In this document: positions 29,175-38,235 of the stretch, piece by piece
How the letters are laid out: each line of letters begins with the position of its first letter
How positions within the stretch are numbered: the stretch's first letter is position 1
NCBI GenBank assembly: GCA_023212645.1
Contig: JALBYC010000022.1
Location: forward strand, 115,729-179,728
Source of the DNA: Farysia itapuensis
Lineage: Eukaryota; Basidiomycota; Ustilaginomycetes; Ustilaginales; Ustilaginaceae
Length of the DNA: 64,000 bases
Reading direction: 5' to 3'
The notes under the pieces: model-generated
What the model saw: only the letters and a program-made list of their open reading frames with translations
Database searches by the model: none
Told to the model about the DNA's origin: nothing
Program-made: the position numbers and the translations under genes

Positions 29175-31037
29175 ATGACGACGCTAAATGTCAGAACGGG
29201 GCCTATGCTCCGGTACGATTCCGTCGACTTGTCGCAGTACATTTACCATGCATATGCGCTGATTGTGACCGAAGATGCTACGAGTGACTACTCGATTGCG
29301 CCGAGTCTGCAGCTCAAATGGCAGGATGGGCGGTCGGTTCAGCCTGCTCAAGTCGATGGACAGACCACTGTATCTGACGGGAACTCGCAGGCAAAATCAG
29401 AGGCCGTCAAGCTGTACCAGTATCATGGCAAGGAGGGGTCGTATACCTTTTGGCGGTTCAAGATCGAGGTGCCCATGGCTGACGAGCAGCTAGCCGTGCA
29501 CTACTCGATCGACGGAAAAGCGCATCCTGACTCCAAGTCGGCAGCCATCAAGGACGTCACAGGTCATACTTTCTTCGTCCCGGGCAAGTCGCAAAACTTC
29601 CGCTGGGCCGGTCACAGCTGCAACGGCTTCAGCGGCGGCGTGAACCAGGAAGAGTTCAACGGTCCCGACCCACTTTGGAACGATATGCTGAAAGACCATG
29701 CCAAGACCCCTTTCCACGCCGTCATTGGTGGTGGCGACCAGATCTACTGCGATTCGCTGACCAAAGAACCGGAAATGCAGCACTGGAACAGTCTCAAGGG
29801 CACCGAACGAATGAACTGCCCTCTCACCGAAGACATCAAGACCGCCATTGACCGCTTCATGTTCAACCACTACTGTGACTGGTTCGGTGGCGGTGCGTTC
29901 GCCAAGACCATCTCGCAGATTCCCATGGTCAACATGCTGGACGATCACGATTTGATCGATGGCTTCGGCACCTATCCGGATAATCTGATGAACGCGCCCG
30001 TCTTCAACTACGTCGGCGCGCGAGGCTACTTTTTCTTCCTCCTGTTCCAGCTGTTTGTCAACGATGACATTGACGGAGTCTCGCAAACCGACCATCCGAA
30101 CAAGAGCATGATCATTGGCGAACAGGGTGTCTACATTCCGTTCAAGAATCACAGCCTGCTCACCTACCTTGGACCTAAGCAGTGGTGTCTCTTGGTCGAC
30201 TGTCGATCCGAGCGCAAAGTAGACCAGATCTGCTCACCGGCTACCTACGCGCGTCTGTTTGATGCCGTGCGTCGATTGCCCGCTGGGGTCGAACATCTGA
30301 TTATCCTGCTAGGTGTACCGCTGGCTTACCCGCGCATGGTGTTCTTGGAACGCACGCTTTCGTCGTCGCTGAATCCGTTCGTCATGCTGGCCAAAGGTCT
30401 GTCGCCCGGCTTTACCAACAACTTCAACGGCCAAGTCGAGTTGCTGGACGACTTGGGCGATCATTGGTGTGCTGGTCCGCACAAACACGAACGCAACTGG
30501 CTGGTGGAGAGAGTGCAGGAGCTTGGTCTGGAAAAGCAGCTGCGCATGTCGTACATGAGTGGTGACGTACATGCGGCTGGCGTCGGCGTCTTCTTTGGCT
30601 ACCATCAGCACGACCCAAGTCTGGATCCCAAGTACTCTCTCGCGGTCATTACTTCGGCGATTGTCAACACCCCGCCACCTCCCGCCGTGATCAGCATGCT
30701 GAACAAGCTGGCGGCAAAGAAACACCGTTCGCTCTTCTACTGCGGCACAAAGGAGTCCATGGTCCCCCTGTTTGACACTGATCTGCACGGCAAGAAGCAG
30801 AACGACAAGTACATCATGGGCGCCCGCAACTGGTGCGCCGTCGACTACACCCCTACCTCTGGCGAGCTGCAGTTTGACATCCGTGTCGAAACCACACGTG
30901 GCAGCGGCGAGACAAAGTCCTACCCCGTCAAAGCTCCCCCTCCACGCTGGCAGATTGAGAAACAACACCACCATCTCCTCCACTCCAAAGACTTTGACAA
31001 AGCTATCGGCACGCTCAAAGGCAAACCCGCAAAGTAG
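29175..31037 (+). CDS. PhoD-like phosphatase/phosphodiesterase domain protein
   Basis: The single-exon gene encodes 620 residues from AAAAATGACG at 29175. It matches the fungal PhoD-like metallophosphatase group: WAGHSCNGFS near residue 150, GGGDQIYCD (metal-binding Asp), MLDDHDLIDGFGTYPD (metal ligands), and MSGDVHAAGVG in the C-terminal half. There is no signal peptide or membrane span, so it is probably cytosolic or peripherally attached. Bacterial PhoD enzymes are Ca/Fe-dependent alkaline phosphodiesterases; the substrates of these fungal intracellular relatives are not known to me. The active-site Asp/His clusters look complete. Confidence 0.85.
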   Translation: MTTLNVRTGPMLRYDSVDLSQYIYHAYALIVTEDATSDYSIAPSLQLKWQDGRSVQPAQVDGQTTVSDGNSQAKSEAVKLYQYHGKEGSYTFWRFKIEVPMADEQLAVHYSIDGKAHPDSKSAAIKDVTGHTFFVPGKSQNFRWAGHSCNGFSGGVNQEEFNGPDPLWNDMLKDHAKTPFHAVIGGGDQIYCDSLTKEPEMQHWNSLKGTERMNCPLTEDIKTAIDRFMFNHYCDWFGGGAFAKTISQIPMVNMLDDHDLIDGFGTYPDNLMNAPVFNYVGARGYFFFLLFQLFVNDDIDGVSQTDHPNKSMIIGEQGVYIPFKNHSLLTYLGPKQWCLLVDCRSERKVDQICSPATYARLFDAVRRLPAGVEHLIILLGVPLAYPRMVFLERTLSSSLNPFVMLAKGLSPGFTNNFNGQVELLDDLGDHWCAGPHKHERNWLVERVQELGLEKQLRMSYMSGDVHAAGVGVFFGYHQHDPSLDPKYSLAVITSAIVNTPPPPAVISMLNKLAAKKHRSLFYCGTKESMVPLFDTDLHGKKQNDKYIMGARNWCAVDYTPTSGELQFDIRVETTRGSGETKSYPVKAPPPRWQIEKQHHHLLHSKDFDKAIGTLKGKPAK

Positions 31038-31328
31038 TCCATTCGGACCCAATTATCCCCCCCCCAACGCTCATCCCCCCTTTTTTGAGTATCTGTTTTG
31101 CCCCTTTTGGTCTTGTTGCTTTTACCCTCGTCACCTGCGTGACGCGCATACCACTTTGTCTGCCTCTACTTCTTAGACTCTCTTACTAACGACCGATGGA
31201 AATCCGCTTTTGCCTCGCGCGCACTCAAACTCTGGGTGCAAAAAAAAAAACCTGTACAATTCCACTGAAAAAGCCGCTCGTGGACGTGTGCGAGCGAGAG
31301 AGAGAGATGTGTGTGTGAGAGGGGAACA

Positions 31329-32627
31329 CTAGACTGCAAGTCGTTGCTGGTGGGCGAGCATCTCTTCCTTTCGATTTTCCTCGAGGCTGTAGGCGTCTGC
31401 GGATTCTTTTGCCAGGTCGAGTGCCTTTTCCGAAGCGGTTACCTTTATGCTTGCCGAGATTTGGTCTAGTTCTGCGTCTTTGAGGGCAAAGAGGAGGTTT
31501 CGGTGCTCGATGTGGGGTTGACCGAAGAAAAAGGTGGAGAGGAAGGCGGTACGTTGTGCTTCGAGTGCGACAAGTTCAGCGTCGAGGTCTGGGCAGAGTG
31601 AGTGGGCTGCACTGAAGAAGCGTGGTGTGGATGTGCGTGCGAGGTGGTGTGGTGGTGGTGGTGCTGTTGAAGGGTAGCTGGCGTCTGCTGTGAAGGGTGA
31701 GCTTGTGTCTGTGTGTGCGTTTGCATGCGGAGACTGCTTCTCGACACGGTAAGGAGGTTCGTCGTCCAAGGGTGTGGCGTGACCGGAGTTGTCGTTGGAT
31801 CCGTGCTCTCTCCATCTGCTGGACCCACCTGGTCCAGACGGTCGCAGGGGCGGCGCGTCTCGACGGGCAAAGCGCGAATGACTCGGACTGAAGTATCCCG
31901 AGGAAGGGTGAGGTTCTCTCTCACCGCTGATCATCGAGCCTCGTGGCCCTGTGGGCGGCGTAGAGATAAACGCGCCAGCAGTGGGCGGGACTGGCGGGGC
32001 ACGAGGGGGCGACACTGGACGGTACGGGTTTTCCACCACCGCCGGTGGAGAGCGACGATATGCATCCTCGCGGAACCGCGGAGGTGCTTCTGACCTTCGC
32101 TCCTGTGGGCTTCTGGATCGACGGCCGTATGGACGATACGGATCTGGATGGGGCGGCGGGTAGCCTGGCTCGCGTGGGTAGTCGACTCGCTCTCGGGGCT
32201 CCGCTCCATACCGACGATAGGAAGGTGGATCTGGGTAAGGCTGTGTGATAGCATAGGGTCCCCATCGCTCTCGTTCTCGCATTTCCCACTGTTGCCGCTC
32301 TTTCTCCAGGGCGTAGTGCTCTTCGTCGGTTCGGGGTATGGGTCGTCGCGAGTAGTCCCACGGCCGTGGGCCTCCCTTGGGTGGTCTGCCAGGGCCAGTG
32401 TATTGTGGCATGCTCGGACGTCCTTCGTACCCGCCGCGGTACGATCCGCGTGGTGCGGGCGCTGCGTCGTAATACGCTCCGCTGCGACCAGGTACATCAC
32501 GCGGGTCCATCCGATGTTCGGCCTCGTCCCGATAGTACCCACGGTCAGCATACGGACGTCGATCGTCGGACCGAGCCGCTCCTCCTACACGCCCAGGACC
32601 AGCGTACTCCTTCGACCTGTCGTACAT
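31329..32627 (-). CDS. Arg/Tyr/Pro-rich protein of unknown function with a helical C-terminus
   Basis: The ATG at 32627 opens a 432-residue ORF. Residues 1-330 are dominated by Arg, Tyr, Pro, Gly and Asp in repeated RYG/RPY/YRR-like units, a composition typical of disordered RNA-binding or condensate-forming proteins. Residues about 345-432 change character: few prolines, with amphipathic helices (LDAELVALEAQRTAFLSTFFFG, given here in part; then LLFALKDAELDQI and a Glu/Lys-rich end). I recognise no named domain. It is convergent with the PhoD-like gene and divergent from the antiporter gene. The consistent coding character and ATG support a real gene, but no function is proposed. Confidence 0.7.
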   Translation of the reverse strand: MYDRSKEYAGPGRVGGAARSDDRRPYADRGYYRDEAEHRMDPRDVPGRSGAYYDAAPAPRGSYRGGYEGRPSMPQYTGPGRPPKGGPRPWDYSRRPIPRTDEEHYALEKERQQWEMRERERWGPYAITQPYPDPPSYRRYGAEPRERVDYPREPGYPPPHPDPYRPYGRRSRSPQERRSEAPPRFREDAYRRSPPAVVENPYRPVSPPRAPPVPPTAGAFISTPPTGPRGSMISGEREPHPSSGYFSPSHSRFARRDAPPLRPSGPGGSSRWREHGSNDNSGHATPLDDEPPYRVEKQSPHANAHTDTSSPFTADASYPSTAPPPPHHLARTSTPRFFSAAHSLCPDLDAELVALEAQRTAFLSTFFFGQPHIEHRNLLFALKDAELDQISASIKVTASEKALDLAKESADAYSLEENRKEEMLAHQQRLAV

Positions 32628-33181
32628 TCTCTCCTATGCTTCGAGAAGTGGTCGTGGTACAGAGCTACCAGTTTCTGCATGTCGTGGGTCCTGCCAAAGT
32701 TCGCTCACCTTTCTCTCGGCCGAGACACTTCACAGGCACAAGCAACAATCGAGGACGGCAGCCCCCTTTTGACAGCTGGTTGAGGCTAACGCAGCGGTGG
32801 CTGAGTACAATGCGCTTGCAACTTTCAGTCCGACACTACACTCGGGGCATCCAAGCCCCTTTCTGACCATTTTGACTAAAGTGTGTGATGTGCACATGCG
32901 TGATGCTGAGTTGTATGTTTCGTGACAAAAAGAAAAGTCGAAAAAAAAGTGGGCGCCAAAAAGGGTCCGAGAACTGGGTGCGCCGAGCCCCTCGACCACG
33001 GCTTGCACGCTTGCCACCTGGTGATTGTGATTGCAACACACACGTTTCGCACGCCAAGAACATGCCCACCGCTCCGCTCTGATCCATCCCACCTGGATCT
33101 GCTGGCACACGCTAGGAGTCAGGTCTGGTTTCCTCCTCCCTCCCACCTACAACCTCCCTACTCACCCCAGAGATCCGCAAC
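32628..33181. promoter_or_regulatory. Divergent intergenic region between the Arg/Tyr-rich gene and the antiporter
   Basis: These 554 bp contain two promoters. Near 32949-32963 the sequence GTGGGCGCCAAAAAG resembles an E2F/MBF-type site, but a single match is weak. The last 100 bp before the antiporter ATG are C/T-rich. No ORF is supported. Confidence 0.5.
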
Positions 33182-35995
33182 ATGATACGGTTTCTGCAGG
33201 TGCGCGCTGCGCAGAGCGACAGCGTTCTCATGGGCGCAGACCCCACCTCCTTTGAGACGTCCAACCCAATACGCCTGTTCATCATTCAGGCCGCCATCAT
33301 CATCATTGTCACCCGAGTACTCGGCGTGCTGCTGGCAAAGCTTCGACAGCCACGCGTGATTGCTGAAGTCATCGGTGGCATTCTTCTTGGTCCTACTGCC
33401 ATGGGTCGTGTCCCTGGCTTCAGCGATCACATCTTCCCCGCTCCCTCGCTGCCGTATCTTAACCTTGTCTCTACCCTCGGCCTGGTGCTCTTCCTCTTCT
33501 TGGTCGGTCTCGAGGTAGACACCAGAGTCGTGCGTAAATGCGCCAAAGAATCGTGCGCGATCAGCTTGTCAGGCATCGTCTTGCCCTTTGGACTCGGGGC
33601 CGCCGTGTCGGTGGGAATCTACAATTCCTTCATCGATGCCGAAAGGGTCTCGTTTGGTCACTTTATCCTCTTCACCGGTGTCGCCATGTCCATCACCGCC
33701 TTTCCTGTCTTGGCCCGCATTCTGACCGAGACCAAGCTTTTGTATACCAAAGTGGGAGTCGTCGTACTTGCAGCCGGTGTGGGTAACGACGTCGTCGGCT
33801 GGATCTTGCTTGCCCTTACTGTGGCCTTGGTCAACGCTGGAACTGGGGTCACCGCCCTCTATGTTCTCCTCTGCGCTGTCGCTTGGGTATTGGTGCTCTT
33901 TTTGCTCATCAAGCCAGCTTTCATCTGGCTCGCGCGCCGCACTGGCAGCTTGGACAACGGTCCAAGCCAAGTCATGATCATGATCACACTCCTTCTCGTC
34001 CTTGTCAGCGCCTGGATCACCGACATTATCGGCATTCACCCCATCTTTGGCTCCTTCTTGGTCGGCCTTATGATCCCTCACGAGGGAGGGTATGCTATTG
34101 CACTTACAGAGAAGATGGAGGATCTGGTTTCTGTCGTCTTCTTGCCCATCTACTTTGCCCTTTCCGGCCTCAAGACCAATCTCGGTGATCTCAACTCGGG
34201 CATCGCATGGGCCTACACCGTCGCCATCATCTTTATCGCCTTCTTCTCCAAGTTTATCGGCTGTGCTGGCATGGCCAAACTTTGTGGCATGGGTCTTCGC
34301 GAATCAGCTGCTGTCGGCATGCTCATGTCTTGCAAAGGTCTCGTGGAGCTCATCGTGCTCAACATTGGCCTCAATGCCGGAATACTTGACACTCGGGTGT
34401 TTTCCATGTTTGTGCTCATGGCTGTCGTGTCGACTGTCATTACCACTCCATTGACTCTATGGGTCTACCCGGAAAAACATCGCACTCTGATGGACGAGCC
34501 ATTCTCCGCAGACGCACGCCGTGACAAGGGCACGCCGGAGGACGAGGAACGAGTCGAGGACAGCGACTCTGTACTTTCGCCTAAGCGGCTGTTGGTGGTG
34601 CTTAGCAGCTTTGAGCATTTGCCCGGTCTGATGACCCTGGTTCAGCTCATGCAGCCCACACTGGCTGCCGCCGCTGTAAGCTCTGCCTCTTCCCATGGCT
34701 TACGCCAACGGACACATCAAAGCACGGAAAAGAGCGAAGAATCTGCCGACGACAGTGTCAATTCCATCAAAGAGGGCGAAGATCACAGCACCGTGTCACA
34801 TTCCCCACGTGCGCACTCTTTGGCCGCTCGCCAGACTGTCGAGATCAGTATCGACGCTCTGCGACTCGTCGAGCTTACCGACCGTACCTCGGCGGTGATG
34901 AAGGTGGCGGAGACAGAGGACACTATGCGCGCCGATCCGATTCTCAACGTCTTCCGCACCTTTGCTCGTCTGAACGGACTGCCTGTCCACTCCAGCATGT
35001 CTGTAATTCTGCAGGACGAGTTCGCCAATACCGTGACCCGACGGTGCGAGGCGGCTGGGTGCAACTTTATCGTGCTCCCCATGACTGTCCCGCACAACTC
35101 GACCGGTGACACGACGCGGGACAGTGCAAATGCACCGTCGTCTTCTCTGCCAACCAGTCCGCTGGACAACCTGTTTGGCGGCCCTTGGTCGTCCAACACG
35201 GAAGGCTACAAGGGGCGTTTCTCCAACCAGCACTTCAACGTGGTTCGCCGGATTATTCAGACGGCACAGACCGATATTGGTCTGTTGATTGAACGCGGAC
35301 ATGCCGAGGTGAGCGACGTGACGACGCGCGCGGGCGCGCAGTCGATCCTGCTGGCTTTTATGGGTGGTCCTGATGATCGTGCTGCGCTTGACTTGGTCTC
35401 GCGCCTGTGTGCGAGCAACAAGGCGCTTTCTGTGCTCGTACTGCGACTCAGGCGTATTTCGGCCGAAGAAGCTGGCGAGGAGGGCTTGCCAACGGTGCCA
35501 CCGACGCTTCACCACCAGATCAGTCTGAGTCACGCCCAGCAGTCGACGGTGCGGTCGACGCAGAACAACATGGATACCGTATACCCAACACATACCCACG
35601 GCGATGGACATGCACCGACACCGTTGGAGTCGATGCTGGCTGACGATCTAGCCCTGCAACGGCTGGAGGAACACATTGCCGCCAACAAGTTTGCAGGCAG
35701 ACTTACGGTCGAGACGGTCTCGACTGCTCGGCCGCTGCGCGAGCTGACGCAGCACGTTGAGACACACCGACCTGCAATGGTAGTCGTCGGACGTGGTCGT
35801 CGAAACCCAACGCAAACCCACCGTGACGAGCTGAAAGCGCTGATCCAGGCCCACTCCCCCACCAACGACGCCGCCGATCGACAGCTCAACAGCGAACTCA
35901 CCAAAGTCATCGGCGAACCATCTACCGCCCTCTCCTTTGCCAAGTTTCACTCCACAACGCTCGTCATTGCCGCCGGATGGGTGCAGCGCACCTAA
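33182..35995 (+). CDS. Kha1-like K+/H+ antiporter (CPA2 family)
   Basis: The 937-residue protein starts at the ATG at 33182 (CAACATG). The first 455 residues form the CPA2 exchanger core with about 12 membrane spans: QPRVIAEVIGGILLGPTAMGR after the first span (shown within limit), FLVGLEVD, VAMSITAFPVLARIL (the conserved ITAFPVLARIL block), AAGVGNDVVGWILLA with the ion-binding Asp pair region, and FLVGLMIPHEGG. The following 480 cytosolic residues include USP-like stretches with long Ser-rich linkers. Saccharomyces Kha1 acts in Golgi-type membranes for K+ and pH homeostasis, which is the expected role. Length and order match the family. Confidence 0.92.
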   Translation: MIRFLQVRAAQSDSVLMGADPTSFETSNPIRLFIIQAAIIIIVTRVLGVLLAKLRQPRVIAEVIGGILLGPTAMGRVPGFSDHIFPAPSLPYLNLVSTLGLVLFLFLVGLEVDTRVVRKCAKESCAISLSGIVLPFGLGAAVSVGIYNSFIDAERVSFGHFILFTGVAMSITAFPVLARILTETKLLYTKVGVVVLAAGVGNDVVGWILLALTVALVNAGTGVTALYVLLCAVAWVLVLFLLIKPAFIWLARRTGSLDNGPSQVMIMITLLLVLVSAWITDIIGIHPIFGSFLVGLMIPHEGGYAIALTEKMEDLVSVVFLPIYFALSGLKTNLGDLNSGIAWAYTVAIIFIAFFSKFIGCAGMAKLCGMGLRESAAVGMLMSCKGLVELIVLNIGLNAGILDTRVFSMFVLMAVVSTVITTPLTLWVYPEKHRTLMDEPFSADARRDKGTPEDEERVEDSDSVLSPKRLLVVLSSFEHLPGLMTLVQLMQPTLAAAAVSSASSHGLRQRTHQSTEKSEESADDSVNSIKEGEDHSTVSHSPRAHSLAARQTVEISIDALRLVELTDRTSAVMKVAETEDTMRADPILNVFRTFARLNGLPVHSSMSVILQDEFANTVTRRCEAAGCNFIVLPMTVPHNSTGDTTRDSANAPSSSLPTSPLDNLFGGPWSSNTEGYKGRFSNQHFNVVRRIIQTAQTDIGLLIERGHAEVSDVTTRAGAQSILLAFMGGPDDRAALDLVSRLCASNKALSVLVLRLRRISAEEAGEEGLPTVPPTLHHQISLSHAQQSTVRSTQNNMDTVYPTHTHGDGHAPTPLESMLADDLALQRLEEHIAANKFAGRLTVETVSTARPLRELTQHVETHRPAMVVVGRGRRNPTQTHRDELKALIQAHSPTNDAADRQLNSELTKVIGEPSTALSFAKFHSTTLVIAAGWVQRT

Positions 35996-36067
35996 CCCTT
36001 CCCCCCTTCTCTCTCTATATACCCTTAAGTTTGATTTCTCTTATTGGTACAGGCATGTGTGAGAAAA

Positions 36068-36904
36068 CTACTGCTGGTGTTTTCGGTGTTGTTGGGGAGT
36101 GGAGGCGGGTGGGGTGGGGCCGGTGACGCCTACTTTGGCGTAGGGGTTGGTCGAGGTGCGGAAGATGCTTTTGTCGGGCTGTTTGAGTGAGCCTTTGGCG
36201 GTAGCTTTTCGGGCAAAGTTTTGCCAGGAGGCGGTTTTGGCGACGGCTTCCGCCTGTTTGACCTGACGACGGGCTAGTTTTTTCTCAGTACGGTGTTTCT
36301 TGCGCTCCCTATCCGGGTCAGTCTGCTGAATGTCTGTTGTGGATGTGGTGGAGGGAGGTGGTGGAGGAGGAGGAGCGAGGGGGAGGGAGGAGGAGGAAGT
36401 GGAGGTGGAAGACGGTGCCAATGACGACGATGGTGGTGGTGGTGGTTGTTGTTGTTGTACTTCTTGCGTTGGCAGCGGTGGTGGTGGTGTGTTGTGATGC
36501 TGGTGGTGGTTGGGGAGGTGTTTGAGCGCAGTAGGTGGGAGGATGTCTGTATTGCCGTATCCTTTGTAGACGACGGTGAACATGGGACTGTCAGCCTGAC
36601 CTGTCACGGCGACGATCCGAGCAGGATAGAAGCGCGAATCGACCGGATAGCGCGCCAATATTTCCTGTCCTGTTGAAAACACCGGCTGTCTAGCAGCATG
36701 CGATGATGCAGCCGGCTTAGCGGTGGGAGGTGGCGACGCTGATGCTGAGCCGGACGGCAGGAGGGAGCGTGTGAGTGCAATCAGATTCTCCAACTCGGTC
36801 TTGAGCGTGACCAGTTCTGCATTGTCGGGATCATTCTGCAGTGCAGTCTCGACCTGTGTGAGCTGCAGGTTGTACACCTCGATCTCTGCCGCTGCGTCGG
36901 CCAT
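36068..36904 (-). CDS. SPF30/SMNDC1-like Tudor-domain splicing factor
   Basis: The ATG at 36904 gives 278 residues beginning MADAAAEIEVYNLQLTQVE, which aligns with the start of SMNDC1/SPF30. An in-frame ATG at 37054 would add 50 residues but would sit 35 bp from the start of the divergent gene. Residues about 75-130 form the Tudor domain (GQEILARYPVDSRFYPARI...FTVVYKGYGNTD) that binds symmetrically dimethylated arginines of Sm proteins. A Pro/Gln/Ser-rich middle and a basic C-terminal region (RKKHRTEKKLARRQVKQ) with KSIFRT follow, as in SPF30. The protein is required for tri-snRNP recruitment to the pre-spliceosome in metazoa. Confidence 0.88.
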   Translation of the reverse strand: MADAAAEIEVYNLQLTQVETALQNDPDNAELVTLKTELENLIALTRSLLPSGSASASPPPTAKPAASSHAARQPVFSTGQEILARYPVDSRFYPARIVAVTGQADSPMFTVVYKGYGNTDILPPTALKHLPNHHQHHNTPPPPLPTQEVQQQQPPPPPSSSLAPSSTSTSSSSLPLAPPPPPPPSTTSTTDIQQTDPDRERKKHRTEKKLARRQVKQAEAVAKTASWQNFARKATAKGSLKQPDKSIFRTSTNPYAKVGVTGPTPPASTPQQHRKHQQ

Positions 36905-37089
36905 GGTGGTGAGCAGATGGTGGTGAGAAGATGGTGTTGCTTCCTTTTGGCGGAAATCGGAAACAAAACCGCTATTTTTGCACTCTAACACTGAAATCTG
37001 CTCGAATTCGCGAATTTGGTCGGTTACCACATGATAGCCGACCGAACCGGACATTCACCATTATTACCATTAGACACACACGCAACAGC

Positions 37090-38161
37090 ATGACAGTGGA
37101 AACCAAGATGTTTGACCTGCCCAATGGGCAGGGGTGCAAGATGGCATATCGGGTACACAACACCAAGGGCAGCAGCAGTGGTGGTAAGCCTCCACTCGTG
37201 CTCATCAATGGGCTAAGTGCGGTTATGCAGGATTGGTCGCCGCTCGTCGAAGCACTTGCAGAGAGTCGAACGGTCGTCATCTCGGACCACCGCGGGATTG
37301 GTGCATCGACGGTGTCGGAAGACTGGGATGGAGAGCTGTCGCTCGAGTCTATGGGCTTAGACGTGCTGGCGCTGTGTCACCACTTGGGATATGTGCAAGT
37401 CGATCTGCTTGGCTTCAGCATGGGCGGCCACATCACACAGGCCCTCATCAGCTCTCCCGACTTTGCGCAGGAGGACAAGAAACGAGGCGGAGTAGCAATT
37501 AAGCTTCCCAGCGGCGATAGCGTCCATATCCGTAAGGCAGTTCTGACAGCGACCATGACCAAGCTACCCCGCGGCGATCTGGATCTCATGTCCCTACAGG
37601 CCGAGGCTAAGAAGTTCTCGGACAAGAAACAGCGCGATGCCTTTATCACGGGCGAGATGATGAAGATGCAGTACCACCCAGACGTCATCGGCCAAGGCAA
37701 ACCTCTGCAATCCAAGCTCGAGCAACGCATCCAAGTCGCACTCAGCACTTCGTAAGTACACCCCCAAAAACACCCCCCTTTCCCGTTGCCATGATAGCCT
37801 TACTAAGCCCCCCCCTCTCCCCGCGATGTGCTTTTTACCGCCGTACAGTCGTCCCGCGGCCATTATTGCTCAGCAGTTTTTCGCCATTCAGGCAGGCGAC
37901 TTGCGCGAGCAGCTGGCAAACGTACCCACGTCGTTACCCGTCATGGTCATCCACGGTCAGCGCGATCGTATGGTCCACTATCCCGAATCAGTCCACATTA
38001 CCGAGAAAATCGCCCACGCCCAACGCCTCCAATCCACCCCTTCAGACCAGTTCGCCCACTTCTGGTACGACTACTTCACCATCCCCTTCTGGCGGGACGC
38101 TATCACCACCTTCCTCGATACCGGCGTCGTTGGCGGCGAACACAAATCTGCCAAATTGTAA
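37090..38161 (+). CDS. Alpha/beta-hydrolase fold protein, two exons
   Basis: Exons 37090-37751 and 37849-38161 give 324 residues. The 97-nt intron has GTAAGT, a TACTAAG branch-like site and a CGTACAG acceptor; it splits a Ser codon after its second base. The start MTVETKMFDL at 37090 is preferred over the upstream in-frame codons, which have no good context. Hydrolase features are PPLVLINGLSAVM (oxyanion-hole strand), SDHRGIGAST, the nucleophile elbow GFSMGGH, and the acid-bearing VIHGQRDRMVHYP in exon 2. Substrate is unknown. It is divergent from the SPF30 gene (185 bp) and convergent with fimbrin (74 bp). Confidence 0.85.
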
Positions 38162-38235
38162 CCGAAACATCCTCCCTCATTTCCCCTCCCTCTTTGGCAA
38201 TTACAGCACAGGTAGATGCGAGAAAGGATAATTTT

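Noticed and set aside
32949..32963. E2F/MBF-like GGGCGCCAAAAA site
   Set aside because: A single degenerate match in a promoter of genes without an obvious cell-cycle role; too likely by chance.
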